From contig NC_092859.1 of assembly GCF_032062135.1 (NCBI RefSeq), forward strand, positions 46,118,784 to 46,182,783: a DNA stretch of 64,000 nucleotides. Reading direction: 5' to 3'. The DNA comes from Pyxicephalus adspersus (Eukaryota > Chordata > Amphibia > Anura > Pyxicephalidae). A program made the position numbers and the translations under genes. Under the pieces are notes generated by a model. It was given only the letters and a program-made list of their open reading frames with translations. It was not told the origin of the DNA and made no database searches. How positions within the stretch are numbered: position 1 is the stretch's first letter; each line of letters opens with the position of its first letter. This document shows, piece by piece, positions 25,941 through 38,351 of this stretch.

Positions 25941-27269
25941 TGATTCCAGCTTTAGAACTAAAAACTTTAACAAAAGGGTATTTGATTTTATAAAGCACTG
26001 ACAACAAAAATGTTTATTATGAATGATTATATTTTGTTGATAAAATCTAGTTTTCTCCATAAGTCTCTTGTATAAACGTCTTGTGTTCTCTCCATGCACC
26101 ATGCACATCCTGTAATCTCTTTATATGAATTTCCTGTGGAAGCAGGCCCAGCAGCTGAACATCACATAAGATCACACAGGAAAGAGTGACAATGCTAGAA
26201 AAAGAATGGGAAAGGAAATGTCTGTAGATATACCTTGATAGTATGATTTAACTATACTTCAGGCACAGCTAAAAAAAAAAGCCAAAAAATGTTGTTGTGA
26301 CATTATAGGAATAAGTGCAACAACAATTTTCATTTAAGGTGGGACCAAAGTTTCTCTTTGAACATTTATTACCGGATAAGTCTAAACCTGATAAACCTGA
26401 TATTTATTGCAAAAATAGACAGACAATGTACCTTCTGCGATAAAACTGTCTGATCTGTCTTCTTCTGAATAAAGTTACGTCATCCTAGCTTGGCCAATCA
26501 AGATGGCTGAAAATCAAAACCAAAAAGAGGAGAAGAAATAGCTGTTGTATTTAAAAATTATTCAGATAATGGTATTTTATAGGACTATTATATAGGACTT
26601 CATCTGTCCTTTCTGCATTGAAAGACCTTCCTGGACACAATTTTTTCTAGAGTTTACTTCCACTTAAAAGTTTATAAAAAGTTTTTTTTTTTCTGGCTAG
26701 TATAGGGAATAATTCGATTTTTGTTGTCTGTATACTAATGGTAGAATGTTTGTTCTTGTCTTGGATATGCAACAAGAAATCTATATAAATTGAACAGAAT
26801 TCCTAGGAACTGAGAGTAGCGTAAAATTTAGCTTCACCTAGTTCTCTCATGATAATTCAAAATGTTTAGAGTTTGCCTTACTTTTTCTGTGACAGTGGTC
26901 ATCAAGACCAACAAAGAGGTCTTGATTTCACCAGCAGGCAGACATTTGCTTTTACATACACTTTATATTGTATTTTATATTAGATTAAATTTTTATTATA
27001 ACTATGCAGGAAAGATTCACCCTCTGAATTGGCCCTGGTGATTATTGTTATCATTACAGATAACACACAGAACTGCTCATTGTAATGACAAAAAACTGAC
27101 AGCATGTTGCATTTACAATTTACAGCAAATGTTCCCTCTTCTTGTGTAGGCCATGTGTGGAAAGTTTCGTTTGAGTATTTGAAGGTAAAGTGGGGTACAT
27201 TTGAATCCGAGTTGTTAGGTCCCAGATACAGGGTTATATGTATTTACCAACAGGACTGCTCCTTCCACT
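25941..27269. other. Intergenic DNA, nothing firmly recognised
   Basis: AT-rich sequence. A stretch near 26330-26530 (ending in CCAATCAAGATGGCTGAAAA) resembles an unclassified frog repeat but cannot be assigned from sequence alone. Confidence 0.4.
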
Positions 27270-27514
27270 CCAGGATTCCTCCAGAGTTTGCCTGGGGTTC
27301 TTTGAGCAATAAACAGTAAGTCAGGTAAGTTTATTGGATACCAATTATGTTTTTGTCTATCTGTAAAAGTGACATTCTTCCCACTGGCCAGCAATGTAAG
27401 AGGCCAGAACCACCACACTAATGTACTGTGAGCTGTAGATTTAGTAATTATAAGGTGGGTTTCCTGAAGACATGAACAATATTTCCCCCATGCTAAAAAG
27501 GTTGAGGAACACTA
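27270..27514. mobile_element. hAT-type MITE fragment
   Basis: It has GGATTCCTCCAGAGTTTGCC, TTCTTTGAGCAATAAACA, CACTAATGTACTGTGAGCTG and the end GGTTGAGGAACACTA, the same family and orientation as 25633-25932. The left terminus is eroded. Confidence 0.7.
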
Positions 27515-29902
27515 TCATAGTCCAAAACGAGGTTAACCCAAAAGAGAGAATGATTTGTGAAAAAGCAACTATTGTGGCATGTTAAGGTCCTGCAGTCTCC
27601 AGATATTCTAGACAAGGGATACCTCACCCCTCTTGGATGTTATTTGGATGTTTAAAAGAGAAGTTAGATTGCCGCTCTCCAGCAGACTTTTAGGAATTTG
27701 TGATTCAGCAGAGACTGAAACAGCCAATTTGGGCATTGGTACATCTTGCAGTAAAGAAAATAATTGATGACATTCAAAATCAACAGAATTTCTGATCTGC
27801 TTGCTCATTCTAGGTTAGTAGTTCAGAATGTGTTAAAGGGTCAGCACAGTAGCAAGACTACAGATATTATTTTGAGAGATCAGAAAGGGGGACAATAAAT
27901 ATATTTCTGGTTTGATTTAAATCCAGTTGATGGAAACAGCTATAAATATTATACAGGTGTGTTTGTAATGGCCAGCAAGGTGTTGTTTTGGTGGAGTATC
28001 CTCACTGTTCTGCTTGGTAAGAAAAATGCTGAAATATAATCTCCAGCTGGCTCCTACTATAAGCAACTACCAACATTCAGCTTTATTGTCTACAGCATAC
28101 CATCTTTTGTTTCACAAAAATTAGGAAAGCTTTTCTTGTGTTTCTGTGCTTGAATAAAAGCCAGTTCTCTAGTTTCATAAGCGTGTCTTGCAGCTGCTAT
28201 CCACACGCCAGACAGGCCCCAGATAATTCAATAAAATCAGCAACATGCGATATGGCTCAATAATTCAGTCATGTGTCTGGACTCAGAGGGCACTGTTATC
28301 CAGACCAGACAACTGAACTAGTTTCTTGTTTCACAGGATGCATTATAAATGACCAGCAAAGCCAATAGGGCAGATTTCTCATAACATCAGCAAAGTAATA
28401 CATGGGATGGTGCCAAATTAACCAATGCTAAACCCAAGAACAAAAGTGAAATATACTGCAAATTGCCAGTCCTTAGATGTGGCTGCATTCATTTTTTTTC
28501 AATTTGTTTTAATGTGGATTTCCTAGTATTCCTGCCAGTCATATACATACTGTCCCAGTCAACCTGACAACCCTCACTCTTTGTACTGTACTTTTAAAGG
28601 GGAAGCAGCTTTGTAATCCTTAAACAGAACTAAAAAATATCTTTCAGCTCTTCTGCATAGTACTTATCGAATAGGTATAATAAGACATTTTTAACACTAC
28701 ATTCAACTGACCAAACAAGACCAAATAAATAAAGTTCATTGTTAGGGCACACCCGCATTTTATTTTTTATCTTACAGTGAAAAAAATGTTGTACGCAAAA
28801 TTCAATACAGGGATGTGATCACATGACCTATTTAAATGATCAGTATTGCCTATTAATAGTAGTTAAGTAGAAATCACATGACCTAAGCTAAGGCTGTTCA
28901 TTTACAGTCCTTGCCTCAATGCATTTACTGCTGTCTGTTAGATCGTAAACATGTGTCTTTATTCCGGCCCTCAAGAACATGAGTTGGACAGCCTTAATGT
29001 AAGTATTCAATTTCATGTTACTATTGGAAGGTGTATGACCTGAAGACTGTTGCACTGGGACTATAATTTCTATTTTACAACATATAACAGTGTGGAACAA
29101 TAGATGGGATGGACCTTAGTTCACAGTATTGCAAAATATAAGTTGATGATTATGTGACAGATATTCAGAGCTTTGGTCATGTGTGGAGCCTCACTTAAAA
29201 CTTTCAATACAGAATACAGTTTTATTGTTTACTTTCCATTCTCCCAGGAGTCTAAGATTGTGAAACAGCACATCTGGAAGTAATAAGAAATTCTAGGAGG
29301 GAGACAGTTTCTAGCTCAGTAAAAAAATTAACATTTTACTTTTTGTGTTTACATCTTTTCAGTCAGTCCTGTTAACCAGCAAAAATGCTTCATTTATCTG
29401 AACTTGATTATCAAACGTAGACATGGATAGGGATGTTTGCTAATGTATGATAAAAAACATTAAATTCTATACATCATAAAGTATAAAAGCACTTGGTACT
29501 AATTCTAATAAATCGGACCACATGGCATAACCCCAATGCCATCACTTTTCTGGAAGGAAAACATATTTATGGTTTTTCCATGCTTGTAGTACTGTGTGTT
29601 AGAGCATGAAATATACCAGTGGTAGAAAACAAAAACATGGCTCATCTGCCTCTTCAATAGTAATCTTCAGTGAACAGCTATTTTTAAGTAATGAAGGAAG
29701 ATACCAAGCATTCACAGATCTAGATACTGTAGATCAAAGTCAGGACATAATTAATAAATTGTAGATAGAAACCCCTCCAATTACTCTTGCTTTTCCAAAA
29801 AACAGTACTAATAAGTGTTTTAAACTATTCAATGAAGCATCTTTTGTGCCATGGCTCTCTAGCATAGTGTTACAGTGTCTCAGGGCGGGATGGTGGACCC
29901 TC
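27515..29902. other. Intergenic DNA, nothing recognised
   Basis: No convincing coding region, RNA gene or named repeat was seen. Confidence 0.5.
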
Positions 29903-30437
29903 TGTGTCACCAGCCTGCTTGGCAGAGATGTGCAGGGGGCACAAAAGCTAAGCAACTGACTTTTTTCTCCAGAGCCTCTAGAGGTGAGGATGTTGCGTTG
30001 CAGGCTGTTGCCAGGCTGCAGCCCCCATGCACAGTAACTGCTGATAGGTTAGGAGCAAAGGGTAGTACAGGAAAATGAGACAGAATCGTAGTCAGATGAG
30101 CCAGAGGTCAGGGCAGGCAGCAATCAGGAATAGTCAGACAAAGCCGGGTTCAGGAAGTCATAGATCAGGTGACCAGCAAGTAACAAAATCCACCACCAGA
30201 GGGAGTGTTGGAGCAGAGGCAGCTCAGGTGGAGATCACACCACCACCAGCAGGTGGAGTGCTTCTGTGGAAAATTCTGGTCCTCTGAGGGAGTAAAGGGG
30301 CAGCTTTCACTGGACTCATACCAGGAAGTTAAAAGGGCATAGAATTCCTGAGTAGAGCTGCTGCAGAGGAGTGCCAGGGACATGGGTGACACAGAAGTGG
30401 GCACAGATTCCCTGGTCCTGTGGGGATCTGTGACACA
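29903..30437. repeat. GC-richer block with TGTGTCAC / GTGACACA ends
   Basis: This stretch of about 535 bp is clearly richer in G and C than its surroundings and full of CAGG/GTCAG motifs. It begins TGTGTCAC and ends GTGACACA, so it could be a solo LTR (TG...CA) or a TIR element. No target duplication was found and no coding region is recognisable. Confidence 0.35.
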
Positions 30438-31814
30438 TAGCAGCTGCAAAACGCTGTAAAAATTAACTTTCATGTGTTGAATCTGCAGAGCTGAAGAGTT
30501 TTTCTGAGTGCAATAAGTACAATAACAAACTTCTTTCTTCCTGATCTCTTGAAATATTATTTTTGTCATATTGGCTAACAGATCACTAAAATCTTATAGC
30601 AGTGTGAGCTACTGGATAAAAATGTATGTATATGTAATAAAATATATGTATATAAATATATATTCAAACATTAAAAGAGATATAATGTTACCATACGAAG
30701 TCTAAATTGATTCACACAGATTATACTTGTCCAGCTTTTTTTAAGAAAAGATGATTTTTACAACAAGTTTTTACAGCTGCTATCTAAGAATTTCTAGAAA
30801 GCTGTGACGTGTTAAATGGTACAATAAAAGCCTATATGTGAAGTTATTGGAATAGCAAAAGAAATAATTGATGTGAACAAGCTGGACTGGCATAGTCTGT
30901 ATATAGTAATTTAGGTTAGGGTAACATTATCTCTATTACCAGCAATACAAAAAGATCAGAAATTTCAAGGCAGACTGTCCATGCATGTTTCTGATTTTAT
31001 GAATTCGATTGTAGTAACAAAGCAAGGACCACATGTGCTGAACCTCATTCTAATGTCAAGAAATCGTACCTATTTTATACACAGACAGACAAGTCAATAG
31101 CTGTAAGTGATCTGAAATGTGGTATCATCCACTTATATATAGTGAGAAAACTGAAGAAAATGGCTGGACAAATGAAAGAAACAGGGGTATTGTTTCATCC
31201 TCTCTATGATTTACATGTGGTCATCTTGGGCCGCTCAGTCATAACATTAGGATGTTCAATAGAGTAGATACAAGTGAACAACAAGAACCTGCACAAACCA
31301 TCAGCTATATGTCCAGGCAATTAGCATTCCGTAGAATGGGTTAAACAATGGCAGCCTACACAATTAAGTAATGGTCCACTTAGAGGATAATGAAACCTGC
31401 TTGTATCTATTAATCTACTGAAATATGAATTTTTGGGTAAACATGGCCTTTCAACAACATTTACATTTTAGAAGTAAACACTGATTATTCTGCTTGCTCA
31501 CATAATAAGTAGATTTTTTTTTCTTTTCTGTTGTTTATGCTGTTTAAAAACTTACTCAGCAAATATTCTTACAGCTATCAAATGATGACCTTAGGAAGGC
31601 TAAGCCAAAACTGTTGTTGTTTTACATTCATGCAGTCTAAAAATAAAACTTGTCACATCCCATTTCTTTGTCTTTAGAAACAAATAGACCTTTTGTAAAC
31701 TTTAGAATTAGGCTTTACAGTGCATATACATAGTTCTTTGTAAAAAAGCTAAAACAAAGCAAATTCTCTGCCTGCATAATGGGAAGCTTGGGAAATGGTA
31801 TTGTGAGAGAGACC
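30438..31814. other. Intergenic DNA, nothing recognised
   Basis: AT-rich, with a short TATG/TATA-rich stretch near 30620-30665. Confidence 0.5.
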
Positions 31815-31822
31815 ATCTAGGC

Positions 31823-32118
31823 CAGTGGTCCCCATTCTTTTGGATCTCACGGACCACTAATCTCATGGACTCCGGAAGCGGAAGAATCTTCCCCCAGAGT
31901 GACGTCATGATGCCAGAACCTGTCCACTCTCCCATCGCAGACTCAGACCCGAGAAACGACCCACCTACCATCCTAAGCCAGCGATGTCTCCAGCAGAAAT
32001 GATCCGCAGCTCTGGCCGGTGCACCCCCCAGGCGGGGTCCTTCCGACCCCGCTGGGGGTGCACTGGCCAGAGCCGCAGCCCACTTGTCGGGCCACGGATC
32101 GGGGGTTGAGGACCCCTG
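31823..32118. mobile_element. hAT-type MITE with GC-rich internal hairpin
   Basis: It starts CAGTGGTCCCCATTCTTTTG and ends GGGGGTTGAGGACCCCTG, inverted ends of a hAT element. Flanks ATCTAGGC (31815-31822) and ATCTGGAC (32119-32126) match 6 of 8. The interior has a strong GC-rich inverted repeat at 32009-32073. The CACGGACCACTAATCTCATGG start is typical of Charlie-like MITEs. Confidence 0.85.
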
Positions 32119-32126
32119 ATCTGGAC

Positions 32127-32734
32127 CACATAATACAAGGGTTTCTTCTGGAGTTATATTTATATAATATATTTATACATCCTGACTCCATGTCCCTGCA
32201 AAGTCATACTGTACAAGCTTAAAACTCTCTCTACATTGCTTAATAGAAGATTAGTACACTACTAGCATTTAAAACTACAGGGAAAAAGCAAAATACCCAA
32301 AGGAAATTTACATTAACATTGAGTGACCATACAAACTCACTAAATACAGAAACCTAGTAAGTCTTTAACATAACCAGGGCTGAATTTATACTTTTTGGTG
32401 TTTTAGTTAAAACTGTGCTTCTAAAACTCTCCTTCCATCTGCATTTTTTTTTTGTGTCTTAAAAATTTTTTTTGCCATAAAAACGTTATAAATTAATTAT
32501 TAAAAAAGTAAGAGTAAAACAATCAATCAGATGTAAATTGTGTGACTTCTTCTAAGGGACTGGTACACTCATTGGCAGTTCTATAAATACATTTGTATAT
32601 CTGTATATCTAGCAACATAAAGGTAATAATCAGGGTGCTGACAATGTAAAGTCTGTACTGAATTAAGAGAACAAGCTAGACTGGAATTTGTTTATGCTTA
32701 CACTTATATGATGTTTTATTTTATTTGTTATCTA
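32127..32734. other. Intergenic DNA, nothing recognised
   Basis: AT-rich spacer between the hAT MITE and the L2-like LINE. Confidence 0.5.
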
Positions 32735-32739
32735 GATTA

Positions 32740-33510
32740 CGATCTACTACCTGTCCACTTGACCCAATTCCCCCTGATCTACTTCATCCTAGCCCCCCCC
32801 CCCATCCTCCATCCTAGCCCCCGCCCTAACCGAACTATTCAACCTCTCTCTCTTTCTGCTGATATCTACCCCTCCGCTTTCAAACATGCCATTATTCTCC
32901 CTATGCTGATGAAACCCTCAATAGACACCTCTCCCCTTGCCCTCTCCAGTCTGGCTTTCAAACTGCCCATTCCACTGAAGCAGTCCCTACTTAAGTGGCC
33001 AATGACCTCATCAGAGCTAAGTCTGAAGGCAACTTTTCCCTGCTCCTTCTCCTTGATCTTTCCTCTGCTTTTGACACTGTTGATCACCCCCTTCTAATAC
33101 AAATCATGCGCTCCATTGGTATCTGTGACACTGCTCTCTCTTGGTTTGCTTCCTATCTGTCTGACTGCTCCTTTCAAGTTTCTTTCAATGGTAACTCCTC
33201 CTCACCCACTCTCCTCCCTGTTGGTGTTCCCCAAGGGTCAATTCTTGGACCGGTTCTCTTTTCTCTGTATACCTCCTCTCTCGGTAATCTCATTTCCTCC
33301 TTTGGCTTACAGTGCCATTTGTATGCTGATGACACTCAAATCTATCTGTCCACCCCTGACCTGTCTCCCTCAGTCCTGGATAAGGTCTCATGCTGCCTGT
33401 CAGCCATCTCATCATGGATATCTGACCGATTTCTAAAACTCAACTTGGATAAAACAGAACTCGTCATCTCCCCCCCTCACATTACCAATCTCCCCCTGAC
33501 ATATTCTTAA
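32740..33510 (+). pseudogene. L2-like LINE reverse transcriptase, N-terminal and catalytic part
   Basis: The first frame has YPSAFKHAIILPML, the usual block before RT motif 1. The sequence then jumps to TAHSTEA-like and [18 protein letters not shown] (motif A, catalytic Asp), [17 protein letters not shown] (motif B) and YADDTQIY (motif C, 33322-33333), then [16 protein letters not shown]. The SNYRPVS-type block expected between the first two parts is missing, which looks like an internal deletion near 32925-32945. The frame changes at about 32995 and the main frame stops at 33508-33510. It reverse-transcribed LINE RNA at the target site; this copy is dead. Confidence 0.9.
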
Positions 33511-34247
33511 CTGTAAACAACACTGTTATTCGGGCCTCCCCTCAGGCACGTTGTCTTGGTGTCACCTTTGACTCGGCTCTCTCATTTACCCCCCATATTC
33601 AGAACATTTCCAGGTCCTGTCACTTTCACCTACGCAACATCTCCAAAATCCGCCCCTACCTGTCCCCTGAGACCACCAAACTCCTTGTACATGCTCTTAT
33701 CATCTCCCATCTGGACTACTGTAACCTCCTCCTCTCTGGTATTCCACTAACCCGACTCTCTCCTCTACAATCTATTATGAATGCTGCAGCCAGACTCATC
33801 CATCCTTCCCTCCGCTCTTCTTCGGCTGCATCTCTTTTCAGCTCTCTTCATTGGCTTCCATTTCATCTGAGAATCAAATTCAAGCTCCTGAGCTTTACTT
33901 TCAAATCTCTCCACCGTTCTCGTCCCACTTACCTTTCTGACCTGGTAAAAAAATACTCCCCTAGCCATTCTCTTCACTCCTCTGATGACCTACAACTGAC
34001 TTCCTCACTCATAACCTCATCACACACACGGTTACAAGACTTTTCTAGAGCTGCCCCAACTCTCTGGAATGGTCTTCCTCATCCTATTCAGCTTGCTTCT
34101 ACTTGCTCCTGCCCAAAGAGCACTCCAAACCTATTTTTTCAAACTCATCTACCTGTCTTCTTCTGTCTCTTAAAACTCTCACTATTTCCCACCACTACAT
34201 ATCTCCCCTCCTATTGTGTGTTAGTTCTCCCACCTCCTAGATTGTAA
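33511..34247 (+). pseudogene. L2-like LINE ORF2, C-terminal part
   Basis: In other frames the sequence continues as ARCLGVTFDSALSFTPHI, then ISHLDYCNLLLSGIP, LHWLPFHLRIKFKLLSFTFK, PTYLSDLVKKYSPSHSLHSS and AAPTLWNGLPHPI. This order is the standard C-terminal region of L2/CR1-group LINEs. At least two frame changes separate it from the catalytic part; the 33777-34247 frame is the longest. Confidence 0.88.
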
Positions 34248-34380
34248 GGTCTTCAGGACAGGGTCCTTTCCTCCTCCTGTGTCACTGTCTGTATTTGTCT
34301 GTCATTTGCAACCCCTATTTAATGTACACCGCTGTGTAATATGTTGGCGCTATATAAATCCTGTTTATTAATAATTTTAT

Positions 34381-36200
34381 TAACTGCAAAAATTCCACCT
34401 AGCAAAACATGGGGAAACGTCACACTTAGACATACGTTAGCTAATAACTATGAATTTATTGTCATTTAAGAAGCTTCCTGGCTCGCATCCTTTATAATCT
34501 ATAGTTAGGATGGCCTGAATAAGCCAATAGGTATAACCTCTGCATTTAGCCCCATCTAACAATATATGCCATATTTCCCACAATCTCTCCTCTCACGCAT
34601 AACAACCCCACCAGCAGCCACAAACCTCTACCCTGTCCTTGACTCACATTTTGCCTGCCTGCAACCACATGCCCCTTCGTTATCCACAATTACCCCACCT
34701 ATTTATGCCTATTTCATCCATATCTTTGAAAAAAAAAGCCAAAATGAGCATAAGTTTTAAATTAAATATCTCAATTCTTCTGCATTACCATACCACAAAC
34801 TATTCAACAACATGCTTCATGCTACATGCTTTCAAAGTTCAAATTGCATACATGTGGATGATATTTTTTGCTACATTTTTACCTAAGGGAAAGGCCTGCA
34901 CATCCTTTCTCAGAAAACTATACATTTCCCAGAATTTGTTCACTACATATGTTTTACATTGCCCATTCCAGTTTCCAAAGTTGAGGATACCACACATGCA
35001 ACATCATCACATACATCTTTTCATTTCTTGGAAGACACCTTATTGTTAACATACGTAAGACCAAGCTATAGTTATCACTATTTATTGCCTACTAGGATTT
35101 TTACAATACTTATTTGTCAACTTTTTACTGCTTAAGTTGAAATAAAAACTTGTTAGGTGTTAATCTTTTCAACTGTAAACTTCTTAAGACTTAAAACAAA
35201 AGATGAAAGTGAGGAATGGTATATATCCTATGTATAAATGATTAGCACAGAATTAAAGTTGCCCTACCATATTTGTATAATTTTGTATATAATACATCAT
35301 TTTTTAAAAGACACTGCAAGGGATTTAAGAAATATATTATATACATACATATATATAAATGTTTGTTTAGTTTGTGTAATTACAAAGTATCTGTTATGAC
35401 TATCAAAATTACATGCTAGTTCTGGCCTACTTTTCTATGGAGACTACAGTATTCTAATAACTATAATAACATGATATGAGATACAACAATAGCATTAATA
35501 TTGATGTTTTAAACAGTGTGACCTTCCAATAGTTATTGTTGTCACATCAAATGTGATGAAACAGCATGATCTGAAAACAAGACAGTGCTTGCCTTTTGTT
35601 GCAGCAATAACAAAGCTTGCATTTTCCAAAGTATATAATATTTATGGCACAAGCAAGGTTAAGGTCATGGCACCAACAGCATTTTCAAATGCTTGGTAAG
35701 TATATGCTGACTTTAGCTTTATTGTGTGTAGTGTGCTATATTGTAATACTTAGGGGCAAACCCGCTCTTAATCTCATCCTTGCACAAAGATTTTGCAACT
35801 TGAAATAACAAGCTTTCCCTCTCTGTAAAGGTAGAGTACCAGTTGCAGCATCCTGAGTCTGCCCCTATGACTCTGTCTACTTTCAGTACAATGAGGAGAG
35901 AGGTCCCTATCCTAAACCTTGGCACTTGGACCCCACATTGTTGCCACTGGAGGAATTTACTAAAATAAAGTAGTTGGTGCAATTTAATACAGTATGCTGT
36001 ATGTAAGGCAAGGAAACTACAGATCTTTTATGAAACAGGAAATGGGCCAAGACAGTTGCCAATCACTTCTATTTTGTACAAGATACAGTATTTGCAAATG
36101 GACTACTGAAAAACACTGACATCTTTTTTGTTGTTCATTAGCAATAGCATTGCCTGATTGTGACCTAGAGATGCCCAGACTGTAATACAAACCAGAGCAC
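34381..36200. other. Intergenic DNA, nothing recognised
   Basis: A 136-codon frame at 34639-35049 has no recognisable similarity and is taken as chance. A TA-rich microsatellite lies near 35335-35360. Confidence 0.45.
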
Positions 36201-36505
36201 AGTGGCTCAGAGGTAAGTCCTCTTGCCTATTGCAGCGCTAGGTCCCAGGTTTGAATCTCAGCCAGGACACTATTCGCATGGAGTTTACAGATTCTCCCTG
36301 TGTTCGCGTGGATTTCCAGGTACTCTGGTTTCCTCTCACACCCCAAAAACATGCAGTTAGGTTAATTGGCATCCCCCCAATATTGACTTTAATAATGACA
36401 TATGACAGAGGTAGGGACATTAGATTGTGGGCCCCAGCTATTCACAATGAAAGCTAGTGACATGACTATGGACTTTGTACAGTGCTGTATAAATACTGTG
36501 TAATG
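36201..36505 (+). repeat. tRNA-derived SINE with LINE-type tail
   Basis: The A-box-like TGGCTCAGAGG at 36203-36213 and B-box-like GGTTTGAATCT at about 36248-36258 have tRNA-like spacing, marking an RNA polymerase III promoter. The body continues CACTATTCGCATGGAGTTTA, CACACCCCAAAAACATGCAG, GGTTAATTGGCATCCCC and ATTAGATTGTGGGCCCC. The tail GTACAGTGCTGTATAAATAC / TGTGTAATGATAATA resembles the 3' end of the L2-like LINE. It is a non-autonomous element mobilised by a LINE. Confidence 0.85.
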
Positions 36506-37269
36506 ATAATATATACCTAAATTATGCCTTTTTAAAAAATTTTGAATAAGTTAATGGCAACGTATAGAGGGATTTGGGGTGGAACTTGCAATGGTTTTTG
36601 GTAGGGGTTTCGGTGAGTGAAAAGCAGTTAGATTTAGGCACCTGATAATCGCACCATTTGGTGACCATCTGTGTAAATCACTATGTGTACTTTTTTCACC
36701 TTGTTAAAGGGCACCCTATAACATAAATTGAATAAATGATATCTAATGGAAAGTGATTATAAAAAATCCAGCAGTCAGTATTGGTAACTCAGGGCATTTC
36801 ATTTGTCATGTTTTCTACAGCCTAAAGAACCCTGCAGCTTTAAAATTATGCTGGTTATCTTGGAGGCTTCTGTAGCTCCACCCAAAAAGGTCTTTGGATG
36901 GGACAAAAGAGTTATACCACAACTGGACACCGGATGGCAGCATAGACCATGCTCTTTTATTAAATATACATCTTACAGGACTGTTCTTATGAAGTTTGGT
37001 ATATTGTACCATTAGTTTTCTATAATTTGTACCAGATTATTTTAAATGTACAGCTTTAAACATTGCTTTTAGCAGATACCTGGTAATCATAATGCAGACT
37101 TATTATTGGTTATTATTAACCCCTAGGTATTAAGCAGAATTACATCTGAAACATTTTGGGTTTATGTATGGTAAGAATTTTTGATTATTTTCTCTTCCAA
37201 AGGCAACTCTAACATTTTGGTTTGTGCCACACTTTCTGTCCAGGTGGCCATTGGCAAACAGTCATTTGA
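36506..37269. other. Intergenic DNA, nothing recognised
   Basis: AT-rich, no coding or repeat signal identified. Confidence 0.5.
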
Positions 37270-37555
37270 TCTAATTCACTAACCTAAATGAGTATGCAGA
37301 GCAGTATTTCTCATTTTAACAAATGCACATTTGATTAGTAATTCAAAAAGTATTTTCTTAAAGCAATCTATAGTAGTTGCTGAAACTATTTCCTGAGGGA
37401 GCCGATTCCACATTTTCACAGACCTTACAGAGAAGAATCCCTTCCTTATCCGGATCTTAAACTTCTTTTCCTCCAGATGCAAAGAGTGCCCCTTGTTCTT
37501 TGTAATTCAGTTCAGCTAATCTCTCCTTATAGCTGAGCTCCTCCATTCCTTTTAT
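37270..37555 (-). pseudogene. LINE C-terminal fragment (CR1-like?)
   Basis: The minus strand reads GHSLHLEEKKFKIRIRKGFF, then SVRSVKMWNRLPQEIVSA and CFKKILFELL. The RKxFFSxRxVxxWNRLPxEVV pattern is the usual C-terminal block of CR1-group LINE ORF2. An upstream stretch (rc of CTCCTTATAGCTGAGCTCCTCC, 37525-37546) belongs to the same widespread repeat. It is a short degraded fragment; exact clade uncertain. Confidence 0.6.
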
Positions 37556-37940
37556 TAGAAATGTATTTAAAAGTTATTGTATATACTCAAATATATATTG
37601 ATCAAAATATCAACCAGGGTAATCCTTTTCACCTCAAAATGCAGAAAAATGTTTTGACTGTGATGCAAAATGCAGCCACCACTAATGACATTGAAAAGAG
37701 TAATCAATTCTAAAAAAATTTTACATAAATAAATACAGTCAGGTTAAGGTAGTTTAGAGTTGGTTTATGATTTTTCCTAAATTATCTTTTTTGCATTACT
37801 GTTGTATGCTACTGTTCATGTATTCAATACATGAAACCAAAAACATAGGGATTTAAGGCAGGACATTATAATTTGATTTAAAAAGTACATATTTTATTTA
37901 CAGCCCTTAAAAACATATTTTACACTGCTTAACATTCTCA
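37556..37940. other. Intergenic DNA, nothing recognised
   Basis: AT-rich spacer. Confidence 0.5.
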
Positions 37941-37950
37941 TTGTTGTTTA

Positions 37951-38351
37951 ACGCTTTTCACAGAAGAAATCTGCTTCTTCAGGAAATTCAATGAGATCTA
38001 AAAATTATTGCACCATCATACATTTTTGAAACACACTTTAAAGTACGATGTGATTAAATGATGAAAAGACATCAAATCAAATGCATGAAAGGCCTTTGAA
38101 ATGATGTAGAATATATCCTTGGAACAAGGGTGCCTGATGGTGGTGCCGTTTGTTGGAGATTGGCAGCCATCAGGCACCCTTGTTCCAAGGATATACTCTA
38201 CATCATTTCAAAGGCCTTTCATGCATTTGATTTGATGTCTTATCATTTAATCATGGCAATGATTCCTTCTGAATCTCCCTACTTCTAATCTTGCACTCCG
38301 ATGTCCACAATTCCCCTGAGGAAGCCAATATAGGCGAAATGCGTTGGGACA
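37951..38351. mobile_element. Foldback element ending in CCTGAGGAAGC modules
   Basis: The centre is a near-perfect inverted repeat: arm 38052-38140 (GATTAAATGATG...GGGTGCCTGATGG) pairs with 38167-38254 (CCATCAGGCACCC...CATTTAATC), with about 26 bases of loop and only a few mismatches or indels. Outside the arms the left end carries an inverted, diverged module (AACGCTTTTCACAG...GCTTCTTCAGG, 37951-37984) and the right end the direct one (CCCCTGAGGAAGCC...GGCGAAATGCGTTGGGAC, 38314-38350). The intervening flank sequences differ, so it is an incomplete palindrome. No coding capacity was seen and the family is not recognised. Confidence 0.7.

Larger units (their letters stand above)
32735..34380 (+). 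mobile_element. L2-like non-LTR retrotransposon, 5'-truncated
   Basis: Frame-broken ORF2 sequence covers the reverse transcriptase and C-terminal region, followed by a 3' UTR (ATTGTAAGGTCTTCAGGACAG...) and the terminal TGTTGGCGCTATATAAATCC/TGTTTATTAATAA. The 5' half, including the endonuclease, is absent. Solo copies of its 3' end occur at 2460, 40305 and 57106, showing that this family has been active in the genome. Confidence 0.9.

Noticed and set aside
33116..33436. Second frame (106 codons) over the L2-like RT
   Set aside because: It is a shadow of the RT frame at 32995-33510 in C-rich sequence.
34639..35049. 136-codon open frame on the + strand
   Set aside because: The composition is low-complexity AT-driven, there is no recognisable domain and it starts just past a LINE; probably chance.
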